64,000 nucleotides of DNA from Calothrix sp. NIES-2100 (GCF_002368195.1 NZ_AP018178.1:3945421-4009420), one strand, 5' to 3'. Shown: positions 54,078 to 63,882, counted from the first letter of the stretch. The notes: generated by a model from the letters alone, not told the origin. A program made the numbers and translations.

Positions 54078-56222
54078 TTAGGGAGTTAAAAAATTGATAT
54101 GCTCGCCATCTTGATTGCGTAAATCTTCGATGGTGCCTTGTATTTTTAATTTACCTTGCTCTAGGAAAATAATCCAATCGGCTCTTTGGATAACTCTGGG
54201 ACGATGGCTGATCATGATTGTAGTTTTTGTGCGCCGTGAAGCCAGTAGTTGATCGAGGACTTCGGCTTCACTGATCGGATCGAGTCCGGCTGTGGATTCA
54301 TCCATAATCAGTACAGGTGGATCGTTAATGATCGCTCTGGCGATCGCTAATCTTTGTCTTTGTCCCCCGGATAAATTAGCACCAAATTCACCCAAAATAG
54401 TTTGGTATTTATCTGGTAATTTACTGATAAATTCATCTGCACCGGCGATTTGACAAGCGTAGACAATTTCCTCAAAAGTGATGTTGGGGGAGCCAAGGCG
54501 AAAGTTTTCCACAATCGAGCGACTCCAAAAGTGGGGTTCTTGGGGTACAAGTACAACTTGCTGGCGCAGACAATCCAGCGCTAAATCTTGTAAGTTAAAC
54601 GCCCCAATGCGGATATTCCCCGATTTGTAAGCATACAGCCCGGAGATTAGTTTGGCTATGGAACTTTTACCACATCCAGATTTACCAATAATAGCTGTGG
54701 TTTTTCCCCCAGGAATCATCAGTGAAAAATCATCAAGTAAATCAACTCTGCCAATGTGATGAAATACTAGTTCCGACAAGGTGATATCCGCGTCATCACG
54801 GATTTGGGCATATGCTTTGTTATCAGCTTCATCAATTTCTGCGGTTGTATCAATCACTTCCGATAACCGTTGAGTAGCAGTTCTCACGCGCATGAATTTA
54901 TCAACGAAGTTAATCAAACCGCCAATGAAGCCGAGAAAATTACCACTCATGGTGTTAAAGGCGAGTAATTGCCCAATACTCAATTCTCGCCCAATTACCA
55001 AACTGCTACCAAACCACAGCAGGACAATACCCCCAACCCCAGAGATTAAAGTAGAAAATGTGCTATTTGTGATGCCGATTTGTGAAGTACCGTAAATTAA
55101 CCTCGCCAGACGGCTGAAACGACTTTGGAGTTCTTCCCAAAATTGCTGTTGGGCGGTGGTGGTTTTGAGAGTTAATGCACCTTTGAAGGTTTCCACCAGC
55201 ACTCCCTGATTTTCTGCATCTAACACCATGATGCTACGAATTTTCTGTTGTAGAACTGGCATGAAGATGAGGGTGGTAATGGTGCTGACTACAGCCAGCA
55301 AAAGTACAACTAGCACCAGCTTCCAGCTATAGAACAGCATTAAACTCAAGGAAATTACAGCAATCAAGGATTGACTGGGTAGGGTGATTACAGATTGTGC
55401 AACCAATTGATTAATTTGTTGAATATCTTGTAAGCGGCTAACGATTTCTCCACTGCGACGGGCTTCATAATAGCTCAAGGGTAAGCGGAGAATTTTGCGC
55501 CCAAACTCCATGACTAAACTTAATTCCAGACGTTGAGCAAATTGGGTAACGAGGTTAGCTTGCACTAAAATGAGGGCACTACTGACAATTGTCATCACAA
55601 TAATTGCGATCGCTAACCCTTTGAGTAATTGGGTATCACCCCGAATCAGTACATCATCAGTCAGAATTTGAATCAAAAAAGGCGATGTCAGAGAAAGCAC
55701 ACCAAGAAATAAGTTGATCAGCAAAGACTCAAACAGAATTCCTCGGTAAGGCGCAACACGTTTGTAAAATCGACCAAACCCACTCACCTGATCTTCCGGC
55801 TGTTGGAAAAAGCGAATTGGATCGGGTTCTAGCAACAGCATAATGCCATCACTCCAAGCTGCAACTAGCTCCTGCTTGGGGATGTAGCGAATTCCTACCG
55901 CAGGATCAGCAATAACGTATTTTCCGCCGCGTTTACCATAAAGAACTACATAGTGATAACCTTTCCAGTGAATAATTGCAGGTAGGGTTAGCTCATTGAG
56001 TTTATCTACAATGGCGGGTGCAGCTCTCACAGAGCGGGTATTAAACCCTAACGCTTCAGCCCCGCGCTTCAACCCCAGTAGTGTTGTTCCGGATTTACCA
56101 GTACCGACAAATTCACGGATACGGTTAAGTGCAAATATTTTTTTATAATGTTTGGCAATTGTAGCAAGGCAAGCCGCCCCGCAATCTTCTTCACTATGCT
56201 GCTGTACAGATTGGTACTTCAT
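54078..56222 (-). CDS. C39 peptidase-containing ABC exporter
   Basis: The 714-residue inner-membrane protein carries an N-terminal C39 peptidase with catalytic Cys14 (EEDCGAACLATIA), His90 (HWKGYHYVVLYG) and Asp106 (IADPAVG), so it should cut double-glycine leaders. A transmembrane domain (about 160-440) and a nucleotide-binding domain (Walker A GKSGCGKSS, LSGGQRQRLAIARA, LIMDESTAGLD) follow. It would process and export a bacteriocin-like peptide, together with the HlyD protein encoded about 1.2 kb away on the other strand. No clear precursor gene is adjacent. Confidence 0.93.
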   Translation of the reverse strand: MKYQSVQQHSEEDCGAACLATIAKHYKKIFALNRIREFVGTGKSGTTLLGLKRGAEALGFNTRSVRAAPAIVDKLNELTLPAIIHWKGYHYVVLYGKRGGKYVIADPAVGIRYIPKQELVAAWSDGIMLLLEPDPIRFFQQPEDQVSGFGRFYKRVAPYRGILFESLLINLFLGVLSLTSPFLIQILTDDVLIRGDTQLLKGLAIAIIVMTIVSSALILVQANLVTQFAQRLELSLVMEFGRKILRLPLSYYEARRSGEIVSRLQDIQQINQLVAQSVITLPSQSLIAVISLSLMLFYSWKLVLVVLLLAVVSTITTLIFMPVLQQKIRSIMVLDAENQGVLVETFKGALTLKTTTAQQQFWEELQSRFSRLARLIYGTSQIGITNSTFSTLISGVGGIVLLWFGSSLVIGRELSIGQLLAFNTMSGNFLGFIGGLINFVDKFMRVRTATQRLSEVIDTTAEIDEADNKAYAQIRDDADITLSELVFHHIGRVDLLDDFSLMIPGGKTTAIIGKSGCGKSSIAKLISGLYAYKSGNIRIGAFNLQDLALDCLRQQVVLVPQEPHFWSRSIVENFRLGSPNITFEEIVYACQIAGADEFISKLPDKYQTILGEFGANLSGGQRQRLAIARAIINDPPVLIMDESTAGLDPISEAEVLDQLLASRRTKTTIMISHRPRVIQRADWIIFLEQGKLKIQGTIEDLRNQDGEHINFLTP

Positions 56223-56335
56223 CTGGGTGACTACTGCTAAGTTGCTTTAGTAGTAGTTTTCCCTGAAAATCATTGCCTACATTCATTGAGCGTTAAATAC
56301 TTTAAAATTAAAACATAGAGATAAAGGGAAAAAGT

Positions 56336-56719
56336 ATGATTAGTTTTAGCCCTTCAACAAATTCTAATAGTGATACTTCTAAGCTAACTTATAATGTATT
56401 GGTTGAACGTGAACCTGACGGTAGATTTAGTGCAGTGGTGCTAGGTTTATCAGAATGTAAGAGCTACGGCAAAACTGAAAATGAAGCTCTAGAAAACTTA
56501 CAGCAGCTTTTGCAAAAACGTTTACAGAATTCAAGAATAGTGACTTTAGAAATAGATTCTCCCCAAACTAATAATCCTTGGCTCAAGGTAGCTGGAATGT
56601 ACAAAGATAATCCACTGTTTGATGAGGTATTGGCTGATATAGAAGCAGAACGCCGGAAAATTGATGCTCAAATGGAGGAATATTATCAACAAATTGATGC
56701 AGAGGATGAGGTAAAGTGA
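56336..56719 (+). CDS. HicB-like antitoxin of a type II toxin-antitoxin pair
   Basis: The 127-residue protein has a HicB-like fold in its first half (LTYNVLVEREPDGRFSAVVLGLSECKSYGKTENEALENLQQLLQKRL). The acidic C-terminal half (NPWLKVAGMYKDNPLFDEVLADIEAERRKIDAQMEEY) probably wraps and blocks the toxin. Its stop overlaps the next gene's GTG by 4 bp, the usual toxin-antitoxin layout. Confidence 0.85.
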   Translation: MISFSPSTNSNSDTSKLTYNVLVEREPDGRFSAVVLGLSECKSYGKTENEALENLQQLLQKRLQNSRIVTLEIDSPQTNNPWLKVAGMYKDNPLFDEVLADIEAERRKIDAQMEEYYQQIDAEDEVK

Positions 56720-57153
56720 CAGTTGTTTGGGTGCTAGATACTGACCATTTATCACTTTTTCAGAGAGAACATCCCACGGTTACACAGCGTCTCAACCAAA
56801 TTAATTTTGTAAATACAGCCATCACAGTTGTGACATTGGAAGAACAAATGAAAGGATGGCTGAATGTGATTAATAAGTATAACGATCAACCTTCCCAATC
56901 TGAAAAACTGATACTGGCTTACAAGGGATTAAGGGATGGTGTAGAATACCTCAATAAACTTAAATTACTTGACTTTGACCTGTCTGCTAACAAGTTTTAT
57001 CAAGAATTAGTTCATCAGAGAATTCGTATAGGTACAAGAGATTTACGTATTGCTGCAATTACACTGTCCATAAACGGTATTTTGGTTACACGCAATACTA
57101 AAGATTTTGCAAAAGTTCCTAACTTACAAATAGAAGATTGGACAATATTGTGA
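56716..57153 (+). CDS. PIN-domain toxin (VapC-like RNase)
   Basis: The 145-residue protein starts at GTG 56716. PIN acidic residues are visible: Asp8 (VLDTDHLSLF), Glu42 (TLEEQ), Asp109 (IGTRDLRIAA) and Asp130 (TRNTKDF). It is expected to cut RNA with Mg2+ and be held in check by the upstream antitoxin, with which it is co-translated. Confidence 0.9.
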   Translation: MTVVWVLDTDHLSLFQREHPTVTQRLNQINFVNTAITVVTLEEQMKGWLNVINKYNDQPSQSEKLILAYKGLRDGVEYLNKLKLLDFDLSANKFYQELVHQRIRIGTRDLRIAAITLSINGILVTRNTKDFAKVPNLQIEDWTIL

Positions 57154-57186
57154 ACTAAGCTGCGACGCATCTAATTTGTATACCAG

Positions 57187-57203
57187 ACGCGGGCAAGATG
57201 CCC
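57187..57203. repeat. GCGGGCAAGATGCCCGC palindrome
   Basis: A 7-bp stem with an AAG/ATG-type loop, a common cyanobacterial interspersed repeat. It lies between the toxin and HlyD genes and could weakly terminate the toxin transcript. Confidence 0.6.
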
Positions 57204-57379
57204 GCACTACAATTATTTTACGTTTTCGGCTTATATAATTTAGCTGCACATCAGCTTACCTCTTGGGAATTTAGTTTTGGCGAACAATTGTGGTGCGATC
57301 GCCTCTGCTTATATAAAAAATAGTTGTAGTGGGTACTCTAAACACAGAGCCGAAAAATATACCTTGATATCCCACCCGA

Positions 57380-58774
57380 ATGGTTAGCCCATCCAGCCCT
57401 GAGTTTTCCTCTTTCCCCCAAAAAGATCAGTCCAATTCTTTTCAGGCTTCACCCCCTCCTGATAAAAAGCCGCAATCCGCTAATCAGGAGTTTGTCATTC
57501 CTTTGGATAGCGATGAATTTATGCCCCCGATTAGTCGTTGGGCTACGCTAGGTGGGGCTTTTCTGCTGGGGGGAATCGCTATAGCTGTTGGGTTAGCAGC
57601 AGTGACTCCATCCCCCGTGACTGTGCGATCGCCTGCTTCAGTTCGCCCGAATGGTGAGGTAAAAATTATACAAGCAGCGGCGGAAGGCACAATCAAGAAA
57701 CTAGAGGTAGCAGAAACTCAAAAAGTTAAACAAGGGCAAGCGATCGCACTGATTGATGATTCCCGGCTGCAAACCCGTAAAAGGCAGTTAGAAGACAGTA
57801 TTCAACAAGGTTACAAACAAATTCAACAGTTAGATGCGCAAAGATTAAATCTTAACTCCCAGATAGCAGCGGAGGAAAATTTAATGACTCGCACCACTGC
57901 ATCTGCACAATCAGAGCTAGTTCGCATTGAACGTGAGTACGGAGATAGAAAAGCGATCGCCCAACGGGAAGTAGAAGAAGCCCAAGCCAATGTAGCTGCT
58001 AGTAAAGCCGAGTTTACAGCCTTCGAGCGAGCTGGTAAAGAAGGGGCAATTGCAATGGTGCAAGTTGAAAGCAAGCGCCAAACCTACATTGCAGCCCAAG
58101 CAAGATTAGAACGGGCGAAAACCAGTCTTAACCCAACTTCTGCCACAATTGCGATCGCGCAACAACAAATCGCCCAAGCCCAAGCCAGAGGAAAATCAAC
58201 TCTTGCTACTCTGCAAAGAGATAGGGAAGCCTTGCTACAACAAAAAGTCCAAATTCAGACGCAAATCGATAAAGAACGCAAGGAACTCAAGCAAACTAGC
58301 TCCGACTTGCAAGATATGGTAATTCGTGCCCAAGTCGATGGAACTATCTTGAAGCTGAACTTACGCAACTCCGGACAAGTAGTCCGCCCAGGTGATATCA
58401 TCGCCCAAATTGCTCCAGAAAATACCCCCTTGCTAATTAAAGCGCGGGTATCTCCCCAAGATATTGGTACAGTTCGAGTTGGGCAACGGGTGAATATGCG
58501 CGTCTCGGCTTATACCTACACAGATTATGGCACTTTAGAAGGTAAAGTTACATCTGTAGCTGCCGATGCGATCGCGCCGCAAACTTCAACCAACCCGGAA
58601 ACCGCTGCGCCATATTTTGAAATTACAATTCAACCCGAACAAACATATTTAATTAAAGGCGATCGCAAATACGAAATCCTTCCGGGGATGGAAGTGCAGG
58701 CAGATATTATTTCGCAATCAGAAACAGTTCTGACTTTTATTTTGCGTAAAGCCAGGTTATTAGTAGGAATTTAG
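57380..58774 (+). CDS. HlyD-family membrane-fusion adaptor
   Basis: The 464-residue periplasmic adaptor has a Pro-rich cytosolic N-terminus, one transmembrane helix (about 55-78, RWATLGGAFLLGGIAIAVGLAAV), a lipoyl-type half (EGTIKKLEVAETQKVKQGQAIALID), a long coiled coil (about 130-315), the second lipoyl half (ADGTILKLNLRNSGQVVRPGDIIAQI-like) and a beta-barrel C-terminus (LLIKARVSPQDIGTVRVGQRVNMRVSAY). It should link an ABC exporter to an outer-membrane channel. The C39 exporter at 54078 is its natural partner. Confidence 0.92.
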   Translation: MVSPSSPEFSSFPQKDQSNSFQASPPPDKKPQSANQEFVIPLDSDEFMPPISRWATLGGAFLLGGIAIAVGLAAVTPSPVTVRSPASVRPNGEVKIIQAAAEGTIKKLEVAETQKVKQGQAIALIDDSRLQTRKRQLEDSIQQGYKQIQQLDAQRLNLNSQIAAEENLMTRTTASAQSELVRIEREYGDRKAIAQREVEEAQANVAASKAEFTAFERAGKEGAIAMVQVESKRQTYIAAQARLERAKTSLNPTSATIAIAQQQIAQAQARGKSTLATLQRDREALLQQKVQIQTQIDKERKELKQTSSDLQDMVIRAQVDGTILKLNLRNSGQVVRPGDIIAQIAPENTPLLIKARVSPQDIGTVRVGQRVNMRVSAYTYTDYGTLEGKVTSVAADAIAPQTSTNPETAAPYFEITIQPEQTYLIKGDRKYEILPGMEVQADIISQSETVLTFILRKARLLVGI

Positions 58775-58834
58775 TCGAGAGAAGACAGTCCCGATGAAAC
58801 AAATTTGACAACCAAGCAGAAAAATATTTCTTCC

Positions 58835-58870
58835 CAGTCAACAGTCAACCGTCAACAGTCAACAGTCATA
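58835..58870. repeat. GTCAACA heptamer array
   Basis: GTCAACAGTCAACCGTCAAC-type units are followed by CAGTCAACAGTCAT. A typical STRR between the HlyD and YciI genes. Confidence 0.85.
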
Positions 58871-58899
58871 GAAGGCAGAGCAGCCTCTGCCTTTGATGA

Positions 58900-59169
58900 T
58901 CAAATAGCCTGAATCCACTCTTTGACAAAATATTCAGTCCAAATGCCATTTTGCCAGTAGGGGTCATTTTCAATCAACTGGCGCACGCTAGCTTCATCCT
59001 CAGCTTCATAAATCCCAAAAACTTTTGTCACATCTTTGGTAGGGCCAATAGTAATCAGCACACCGGATTCTTTTTGTTTAGCTAATCCGTCTAAATGGGC
59101 TTGACGATAAGGGGTACGTTTTTCGAGAACATCTTCGCAGTAACTTCCCCACATGATGTATTTGGTCAT
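58900..59169 (-). CDS. YciI-family protein
   Basis: The 89-residue protein has the YCII ferredoxin-like fold pattern: IMWGSYCEDVLEKRTPYRQAHLDGLAKQKESGVLITIGPT (with the conserved His) and VRQLIENDPYWQNGIWTEYFVKEW. Members of this family act on chlorinated or small substrates or have no known role. No operon partner is seen. Confidence 0.88.
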   Translation of the reverse strand: MTKYIMWGSYCEDVLEKRTPYRQAHLDGLAKQKESGVLITIGPTKDVTKVFGIYEAEDEASVRQLIENDPYWQNGIWTEYFVKEWIQAI

Positions 59170-59254
59170 ATAGCTGTCCTAGTTGTCAATGGTCAATAGT
59201 CATTTGTCAATAGTCATTTGTCATTTGTCATCGGTCATTTGTAGGGGTGGGGTT

Positions 59255-59545
59255 TCCCCACCCTTGACGACGATTCATGACACACAATCACGGATTGAAT
59301 CGGTATAAGCTTTAAATTTTAGTTTCAAAGCCGCAACTTCCAGGCTCAAAAGCTCAACCTCCAAGCAAAAAGCTGCAACTTCCAAGCAAAAAGCTGCAAC
59401 CTCCAAGCAAAAAGCTACAACCTCCAGGCTCAAAAGCTCAACTTCCAAGCAAAAAGCTGCAACTTCCAGGCAAAAAGCTGCAACTTCCAGGCAAAAAGCT
59501 GCAACTTCCAGGCTCAAAAGCTCAACTTCCAAGCAAAAAGGCTGA
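59255..59545 (-). repeat. 21-bp minisatellite with conserved tail, copy 2
   Basis: About nine to ten 21-bp units (minus strand GCTTTTTGCTTGGAAGTTGCA and TTGAGCCTGGAAGTTGAGCTT types) can be read as LEVAAFC and LSLEVEL heptapeptides. They end in AAATTTAAAGCTTATACCG, ATTCAATCCGTGATTG and GGGTGGGGAAACCCC, which is the same tail as at 41730-41800. Its minus-strand frame is open for 85 codons, but no ribosome site is seen. Confidence 0.85.
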
Positions 59546-59598
59546 AACTACATCCTCACTTCACCACAAATTTTGTCCTCCTTGTCCCAGTCCAAGAA

Positions 59599-62034
59599 TT
59601 AACTTCTCAAACTCACACCGAATTTCTCTACCAAAGCTTCCCGGACTTTGTTGTGTACTGGTTCAACTTCGGCTTCGGTGAGGGTGCGATCGCTTGCACG
59701 ATAAACTAGACGAAATGCCAAACTACGTTGTCCGGTGGGGACGTTTTCACCGCGATATTCATCAAATAATTCCACGGATTCGAGTAAGTCTTTACCCGCT
59801 TTGTTAATTGCTTTTTCGATTTCCCCAACGGTAACTTTTACGGGTGCAAAGAAGGCGATATCGCGATCGCTTGCTGGATAGGTGGAATAAGGATGAAATA
59901 CTGGTACTAGGGTTTCATCTTGATCTAAAGCATCCAAAAGGGCATCAGCATCTAGTTGAAACAGGTACACAGAATCCGGTAGACCTTTTTCTCGCCGGAT
60001 TTGGGGATGGAGTTGTCCAAAAATGCCGAGTCTGCTACCCCGAATCCACAGGGAAGCGGTGCGTCCCGGATGTAAGCGTTCATCACGGAGATCCGGTTGA
60101 TATTCTACTGGTAAATCCAGTTGGCGAAAAACGCTATCTAAAATCCCTTTGGCTTCATACCAGGTAAGCGGCTGTTCCCGTCCGCTGCTTGTCCATTTAC
60201 TGACAGTGCGATCGCCTCCCATAATGCCGGCGATCGCTTCGGTTTCTTGCAAACCATCTTCTTCTCGCGAGAAAATTCTGCCAATTTCAAAGCCGTTTAG
60301 CGAACCATTGCCTTGCTCTAAGTTATATTGAAAAGCATCAATCAACCCAGAGATTAAATCGGTTCGCAGGGCGGAATACTCGACAAACAAGGGATTTGAC
60401 AGCACTATTTGTTTGTCTTCGCCCGGTTTGACTAAAGAGTATTGAATTAATTCTGTCAGTCCTTCGGCTCGGAAAAAAGCTCGCAATTTGCGGATTAATT
60501 CCTGATCTAAAGGTAAATAGCCTGCTTCTGCTTTTTGCGGTAAGGTATCACAAAATTTATCGTAGCCGTAGAGACGGGCGATTTCTTCAATCAGGTCAAT
60601 TTCCCGTTCTAAGTCACGGTAACGGTAAGGCGGTACGGAAACTGTCCAGGAACGTTCTCCCGATGGGGTAAGTTGACAGCCTAAAGCAGTGAGAATTCGC
60701 TCTACGTCCTGTTCTTCCAGTTCGCCTGTGTCTTCGCCTAAATCGATTGGCCCTAGTACTTGATTAACTCTATCTAAACGCAGTGCTATGGAACGTGTCC
60801 AAGTCGAGGGATCGGGGCGAGTATCGGCAATTTCTTGCTGTACAATTACCCCGCTAGCCAATTCACTCAGCAGTGACAAAGCGCGACGAGTGGCTACTTC
60901 CAATTCAGCCCGGTTCACACCCCGTTCGTATCTCCCAGAGGATTCACTTCTTAAACCCACACTACGAGAAGAACGGCGAATAGCCACAGAATCAAATAAG
61001 GCTGCTTCTAAAACTAAGCTTTGCGTACCTTCATGAACTTCTGTTTCTTCTCCCCCCATGACTCCCGCGATCGCTACTGGTTTATCGTTAGCGGTAATCA
61101 ATAAATTTTGGGTTGCGAGGTTACGAGTTTGTCCATCCAAGGTTTTCAGCGTTTCTCCACTATTAGTGAAGCGCACGCCGATAGTTAAATTGCCATTTCC
61201 CGCCACAGTTTTCAGGCGATCGCGGTCAAATGCGTGTAAAGGTTGTCCCCATTCCAACAATACATAGTTAGTAATATCCACCACATTATTGATGGGACGC
61301 ACACCAGCAGCTTGCAGGCGTTGTTGTAACCAATTAGGAGAAGCAGCAATTTTTACTTGTTCTATAACCGTGCCAATATAAGCAGGACAAGCTTGAGTTT
61401 CCGATATACTTAACGCTAAATGTCCCTTACCTTGGCTAATCGCCACCTCACCAGGTTCGGGAATACTCAATTTCCCACCAGTTAAAGCCGCTACTTCCCT
61501 GGCGATACCTACCATACTCAAAGCATCAGCGCGGTTTGCTGTCGCTGTGACATCTAAAATTACATCATCTAGACCCAACAAAGGACGGACATCGCTACCT
61601 AATTTCAGATTTTCTTGGGGAAAAATATGAATTCCATCGACATCGGTAGTTAAACCCAGTTCCTTTAAAGAACAGATCATTCCCTGAGAAGGGACACCGC
61701 GTAATTTTGCCGGCTTAATTTTTAAATCGATCTTGGGTAAATAAGTACCTGTAGTAGCAACTGGCACATAAATATCTGCCCGGACATTTGCCGCACCACA
61801 AACAATATTTAAAGTCTCATCTGCACCAATATCTACTTGACAAACACTTAATTTATCAGCATTGGGGTGGGGTTGACGCTCAAGCACTCTCCCCACAACC
61901 ACGCCATTGGCCCAAGTGCGGCGGTCTTCAATATCTTCTACTTCAAACCCAGCCATTGTCAGGGTTTCGGCTAATTCTTCTGGGCTAAGTTTGATTTCTA
62001 CTAGTTCCCGCAGCCAGTTTAAAGAGATACGCAT
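59599..62034 (-). CDS. pheT: Phenylalanyl-tRNA synthetase beta subunit
   Basis: The 811-residue protein is the tRNA-handling half of the alpha2-beta2 synthetase. Visible domains are an N-terminal MRISLNWLRELVEI, a tRNA-binding OB domain (about 40-150; RQPHPNADKLSVCQVD), B3/B4 (about 210-400; NNVVDITNYVLLEWGQPLHAFD, GLRSESSGRYERG), B5, the catalytic-like core (LIEEIARLYGYDKF) and a C-terminal FDX-ACB anticodon domain (HPYSTYPASDRDIAFF to the end). Length is normal. The alpha subunit gene (pheS) is not in this window. Confidence 0.97.
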   Translation of the reverse strand: MRISLNWLRELVEIKLSPEELAETLTMAGFEVEDIEDRRTWANGVVVGRVLERQPHPNADKLSVCQVDIGADETLNIVCGAANVRADIYVPVATTGTYLPKIDLKIKPAKLRGVPSQGMICSLKELGLTTDVDGIHIFPQENLKLGSDVRPLLGLDDVILDVTATANRADALSMVGIAREVAALTGGKLSIPEPGEVAISQGKGHLALSISETQACPAYIGTVIEQVKIAASPNWLQQRLQAAGVRPINNVVDITNYVLLEWGQPLHAFDRDRLKTVAGNGNLTIGVRFTNSGETLKTLDGQTRNLATQNLLITANDKPVAIAGVMGGEETEVHEGTQSLVLEAALFDSVAIRRSSRSVGLRSESSGRYERGVNRAELEVATRRALSLLSELASGVIVQQEIADTRPDPSTWTRSIALRLDRVNQVLGPIDLGEDTGELEEQDVERILTALGCQLTPSGERSWTVSVPPYRYRDLEREIDLIEEIARLYGYDKFCDTLPQKAEAGYLPLDQELIRKLRAFFRAEGLTELIQYSLVKPGEDKQIVLSNPLFVEYSALRTDLISGLIDAFQYNLEQGNGSLNGFEIGRIFSREEDGLQETEAIAGIMGGDRTVSKWTSSGREQPLTWYEAKGILDSVFRQLDLPVEYQPDLRDERLHPGRTASLWIRGSRLGIFGQLHPQIRREKGLPDSVYLFQLDADALLDALDQDETLVPVFHPYSTYPASDRDIAFFAPVKVTVGEIEKAINKAGKDLLESVELFDEYRGENVPTGQRSLAFRLVYRASDRTLTEAEVEPVHNKVREALVEKFGVSLRS

Positions 62035-62220
62035 GGAGTGTGCTTGTTTTAGGAATCGTCTTTTGCTCTCATTTTAGGGTGCTTGCTAGCGAGCGATCGC
62101 AGCTCATCCAGCATCCACCCCTTCACTTGAACGATCCTACTACGTTGGTTTGAGCAATTTGCGGAAATAATCTTAGAGATGTTGAATCTATCAAAGCGAT
62201 AGCGTTCTCCAGGGTGAAGA

Positions 62221-62859
62221 ATGAAAGTTAATTACCAGCAACTCCCAAAATGGATTTTACACCCAGTTTTCATGGGTTTAGTCGTAACAAGTGCGATGGC
62301 TTGTATATCTGTAACCAAAAGTGCGATCGGCAAAGAAGTTGTTTCCTTAGATGCGCCAAAACCTATAGCACCAGATCAAGTAGGTTACCGCAGTTCCTTG
62401 GGTTTTGGGTTTGGCTACTCCCTCAACTCTTTTGTCATAGAAGAAAAGATATCTCATCCTAGAAATAAACTTAATTACCCATTAGGAACTGTTGATATCT
62501 GGACTAACCAGCACGCCCAACAAATTCTCTCCGGCGAGTATGCAGGCGGTACAGAATACCCAGCCAATGTACGTATATCCGTATATCGTAATATCCGTAA
62601 ATTACCTTTACAGAAATGGGTTCAACAGAGTAACCAATTTGTTGCTACTCGTGAATTTAAACCTGCTAAGATTGCCGGACAAAATGGCATCAAATTTAAA
62701 TCGAGTGGCTTATACGAAAACGAACACGTTATTTTTTCTCACCCCAAAGACTCACGTATTATTGTTATGACACTATCTAAAACTGGTTCTGGTAATGATG
62801 ATGCTTCTTACCAGACAGTATATCAACAGATAGTAGATTCCTTCAGCTTGATAAATTAA
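62221..62859 (+). CDS. Exported hypothetical protein
   Basis: The 212-residue protein has a signal-like N-terminus (MKVNYQQLPKWILHPVFMGLVVTSAMACISVTKSAIG). The rest resembles periplasmic proteins of the PsbP/LpqN-like shape (a mixed alpha/beta domain: NKLNYPLGTVDIWTNQ, NVRISVYRNIRKLPLQKWV, GQNGIKFKSSGLYENEHVIF, YQTVYQQIVDSFSLI), but I cannot name the family firmly. Function is unknown. Confidence 0.72.
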   Translation: MKVNYQQLPKWILHPVFMGLVVTSAMACISVTKSAIGKEVVSLDAPKPIAPDQVGYRSSLGFGFGYSLNSFVIEEKISHPRNKLNYPLGTVDIWTNQHAQQILSGEYAGGTEYPANVRISVYRNIRKLPLQKWVQQSNQFVATREFKPAKIAGQNGIKFKSSGLYENEHVIFSHPKDSRIIVMTLSKTGSGNDDASYQTVYQQIVDSFSLIN

Positions 62860-63054
62860 TTATCAAGGAATAATAAATTCATTGAGTAATTTGTCATTTG
62901 TCATTTTTCCTGAAGGTGATCGACAATAGTCAATATTCAATAACATTTCTTAATTATGAATTATGAATTATGAATTATTTGTCCCCTTGATCGTAAAAAA
63001 AGCAAACACTCTAGTAAAAGCAAAACTTACGCCACCAACTCAGCATCAATCAGC
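62860..63054. repeat. GAATTAT and related heptamers
   Basis: ATGAATTATGAATTATGAAT-type units lie at 62956-62979, after GTCATTTGTCATTTTTCC at about 62891. STRR arrays fill most of this gap. No gene is seen. Confidence 0.7.
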
Positions 63055-63882
63055 GTGAAAACAGACACCATATTCTACCGCCTATTCCAAAGCTTCCCCA
63101 GCATCTTCTTTGAACTCATCAACCAACCACCCGAAACCGCCAATACCTACCAATTTTCATCTGTTGAAGTCAAACAACTCGCTTTCCGTATTGATGGCGT
63201 GTTTCTCCCCAAAAGTAATGCATCATCCCCTATATACTTCGTAGAAGTTCAATTTCAACCTGATAAAAAATTTTACTCTCGCCTTTTTTCGGAAATATTT
63301 CTTTACCTAGATCAAACCAAACTTACCCACAATTGGCGTGGAGTTGTAGTTTATCCCAGCCGTAATATTGATGTGGGAGAAACAGAAAGATATATAGAAT
63401 TACTCACATCTAAGCGAGTCACCCGCATATATTTAGATGAATTAGATTCCACAGCATCACAGTCAATTGGTATTGGGACTGTTAAATTAGTAATAGAGCC
63501 TTCAGAGAGTGCAGTCACAAAAGCCAGGGAGTTAATCAACCTCGCCAGACAACAAATATCCTCGGAAATTACCCAACGGGAATTTATCGAGTTGATAGAA
63601 ACAATAATTGTCTATAAATTTCCCCAAAAAAGTCGAGAGGAGATTGAGCAAATGTTTGGATTTAGCGAGTTAAAGCAAACTAAAGTTTATCAAGAAGCCA
63701 AGCAGGAAGGTAAGCAAGAGGGTAAAGCAGAAGGAAAACTAGAAGGTAAATTAGAAGCAATTCCTTTGATGTTGAATTTAGGTGCAACTGTAGAACAAAT
63801 AGCTGAGGCGTTAGGCTTAGATGTTGAGTTAGTTCGATTGGTAGCTGCAAAAACTAATGCTAACGATGAACAAAATAGCTAA
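63055..63882 (+). CDS. DUF2887/Rpn-family nuclease-like protein
   Basis: The 275-residue protein starts at GTG 63055. The N-terminal half has the DUF2887 pattern (MKTDTIFYRLFQSFPSIFFELI, QLAFRIDGVFLP, YFVEVQFQPDKKFYSRLFSEIFLYL), with Asp and Glu-x-Gln placed like a PD-(D/E)XK nuclease core. The Lys/Gln-Glu-Gly region (EAKQEGKQEGKAEGKLEGKLE, residues 220-240) leads to a C-terminal helical part. Members are linked to recombination and mobile DNA. A duplicated piece of the gene follows at 63889. Confidence 0.82.
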   Translation: MKTDTIFYRLFQSFPSIFFELINQPPETANTYQFSSVEVKQLAFRIDGVFLPKSNASSPIYFVEVQFQPDKKFYSRLFSEIFLYLDQTKLTHNWRGVVVYPSRNIDVGETERYIELLTSKRVTRIYLDELDSTASQSIGIGTVKLVIEPSESAVTKARELINLARQQISSEITQREFIELIETIIVYKFPQKSREEIEQMFGFSELKQTKVYQEAKQEGKQEGKAEGKLEGKLEAIPLMLNLGATVEQIAEALGLDVELVRLVAAKTNANDEQNS

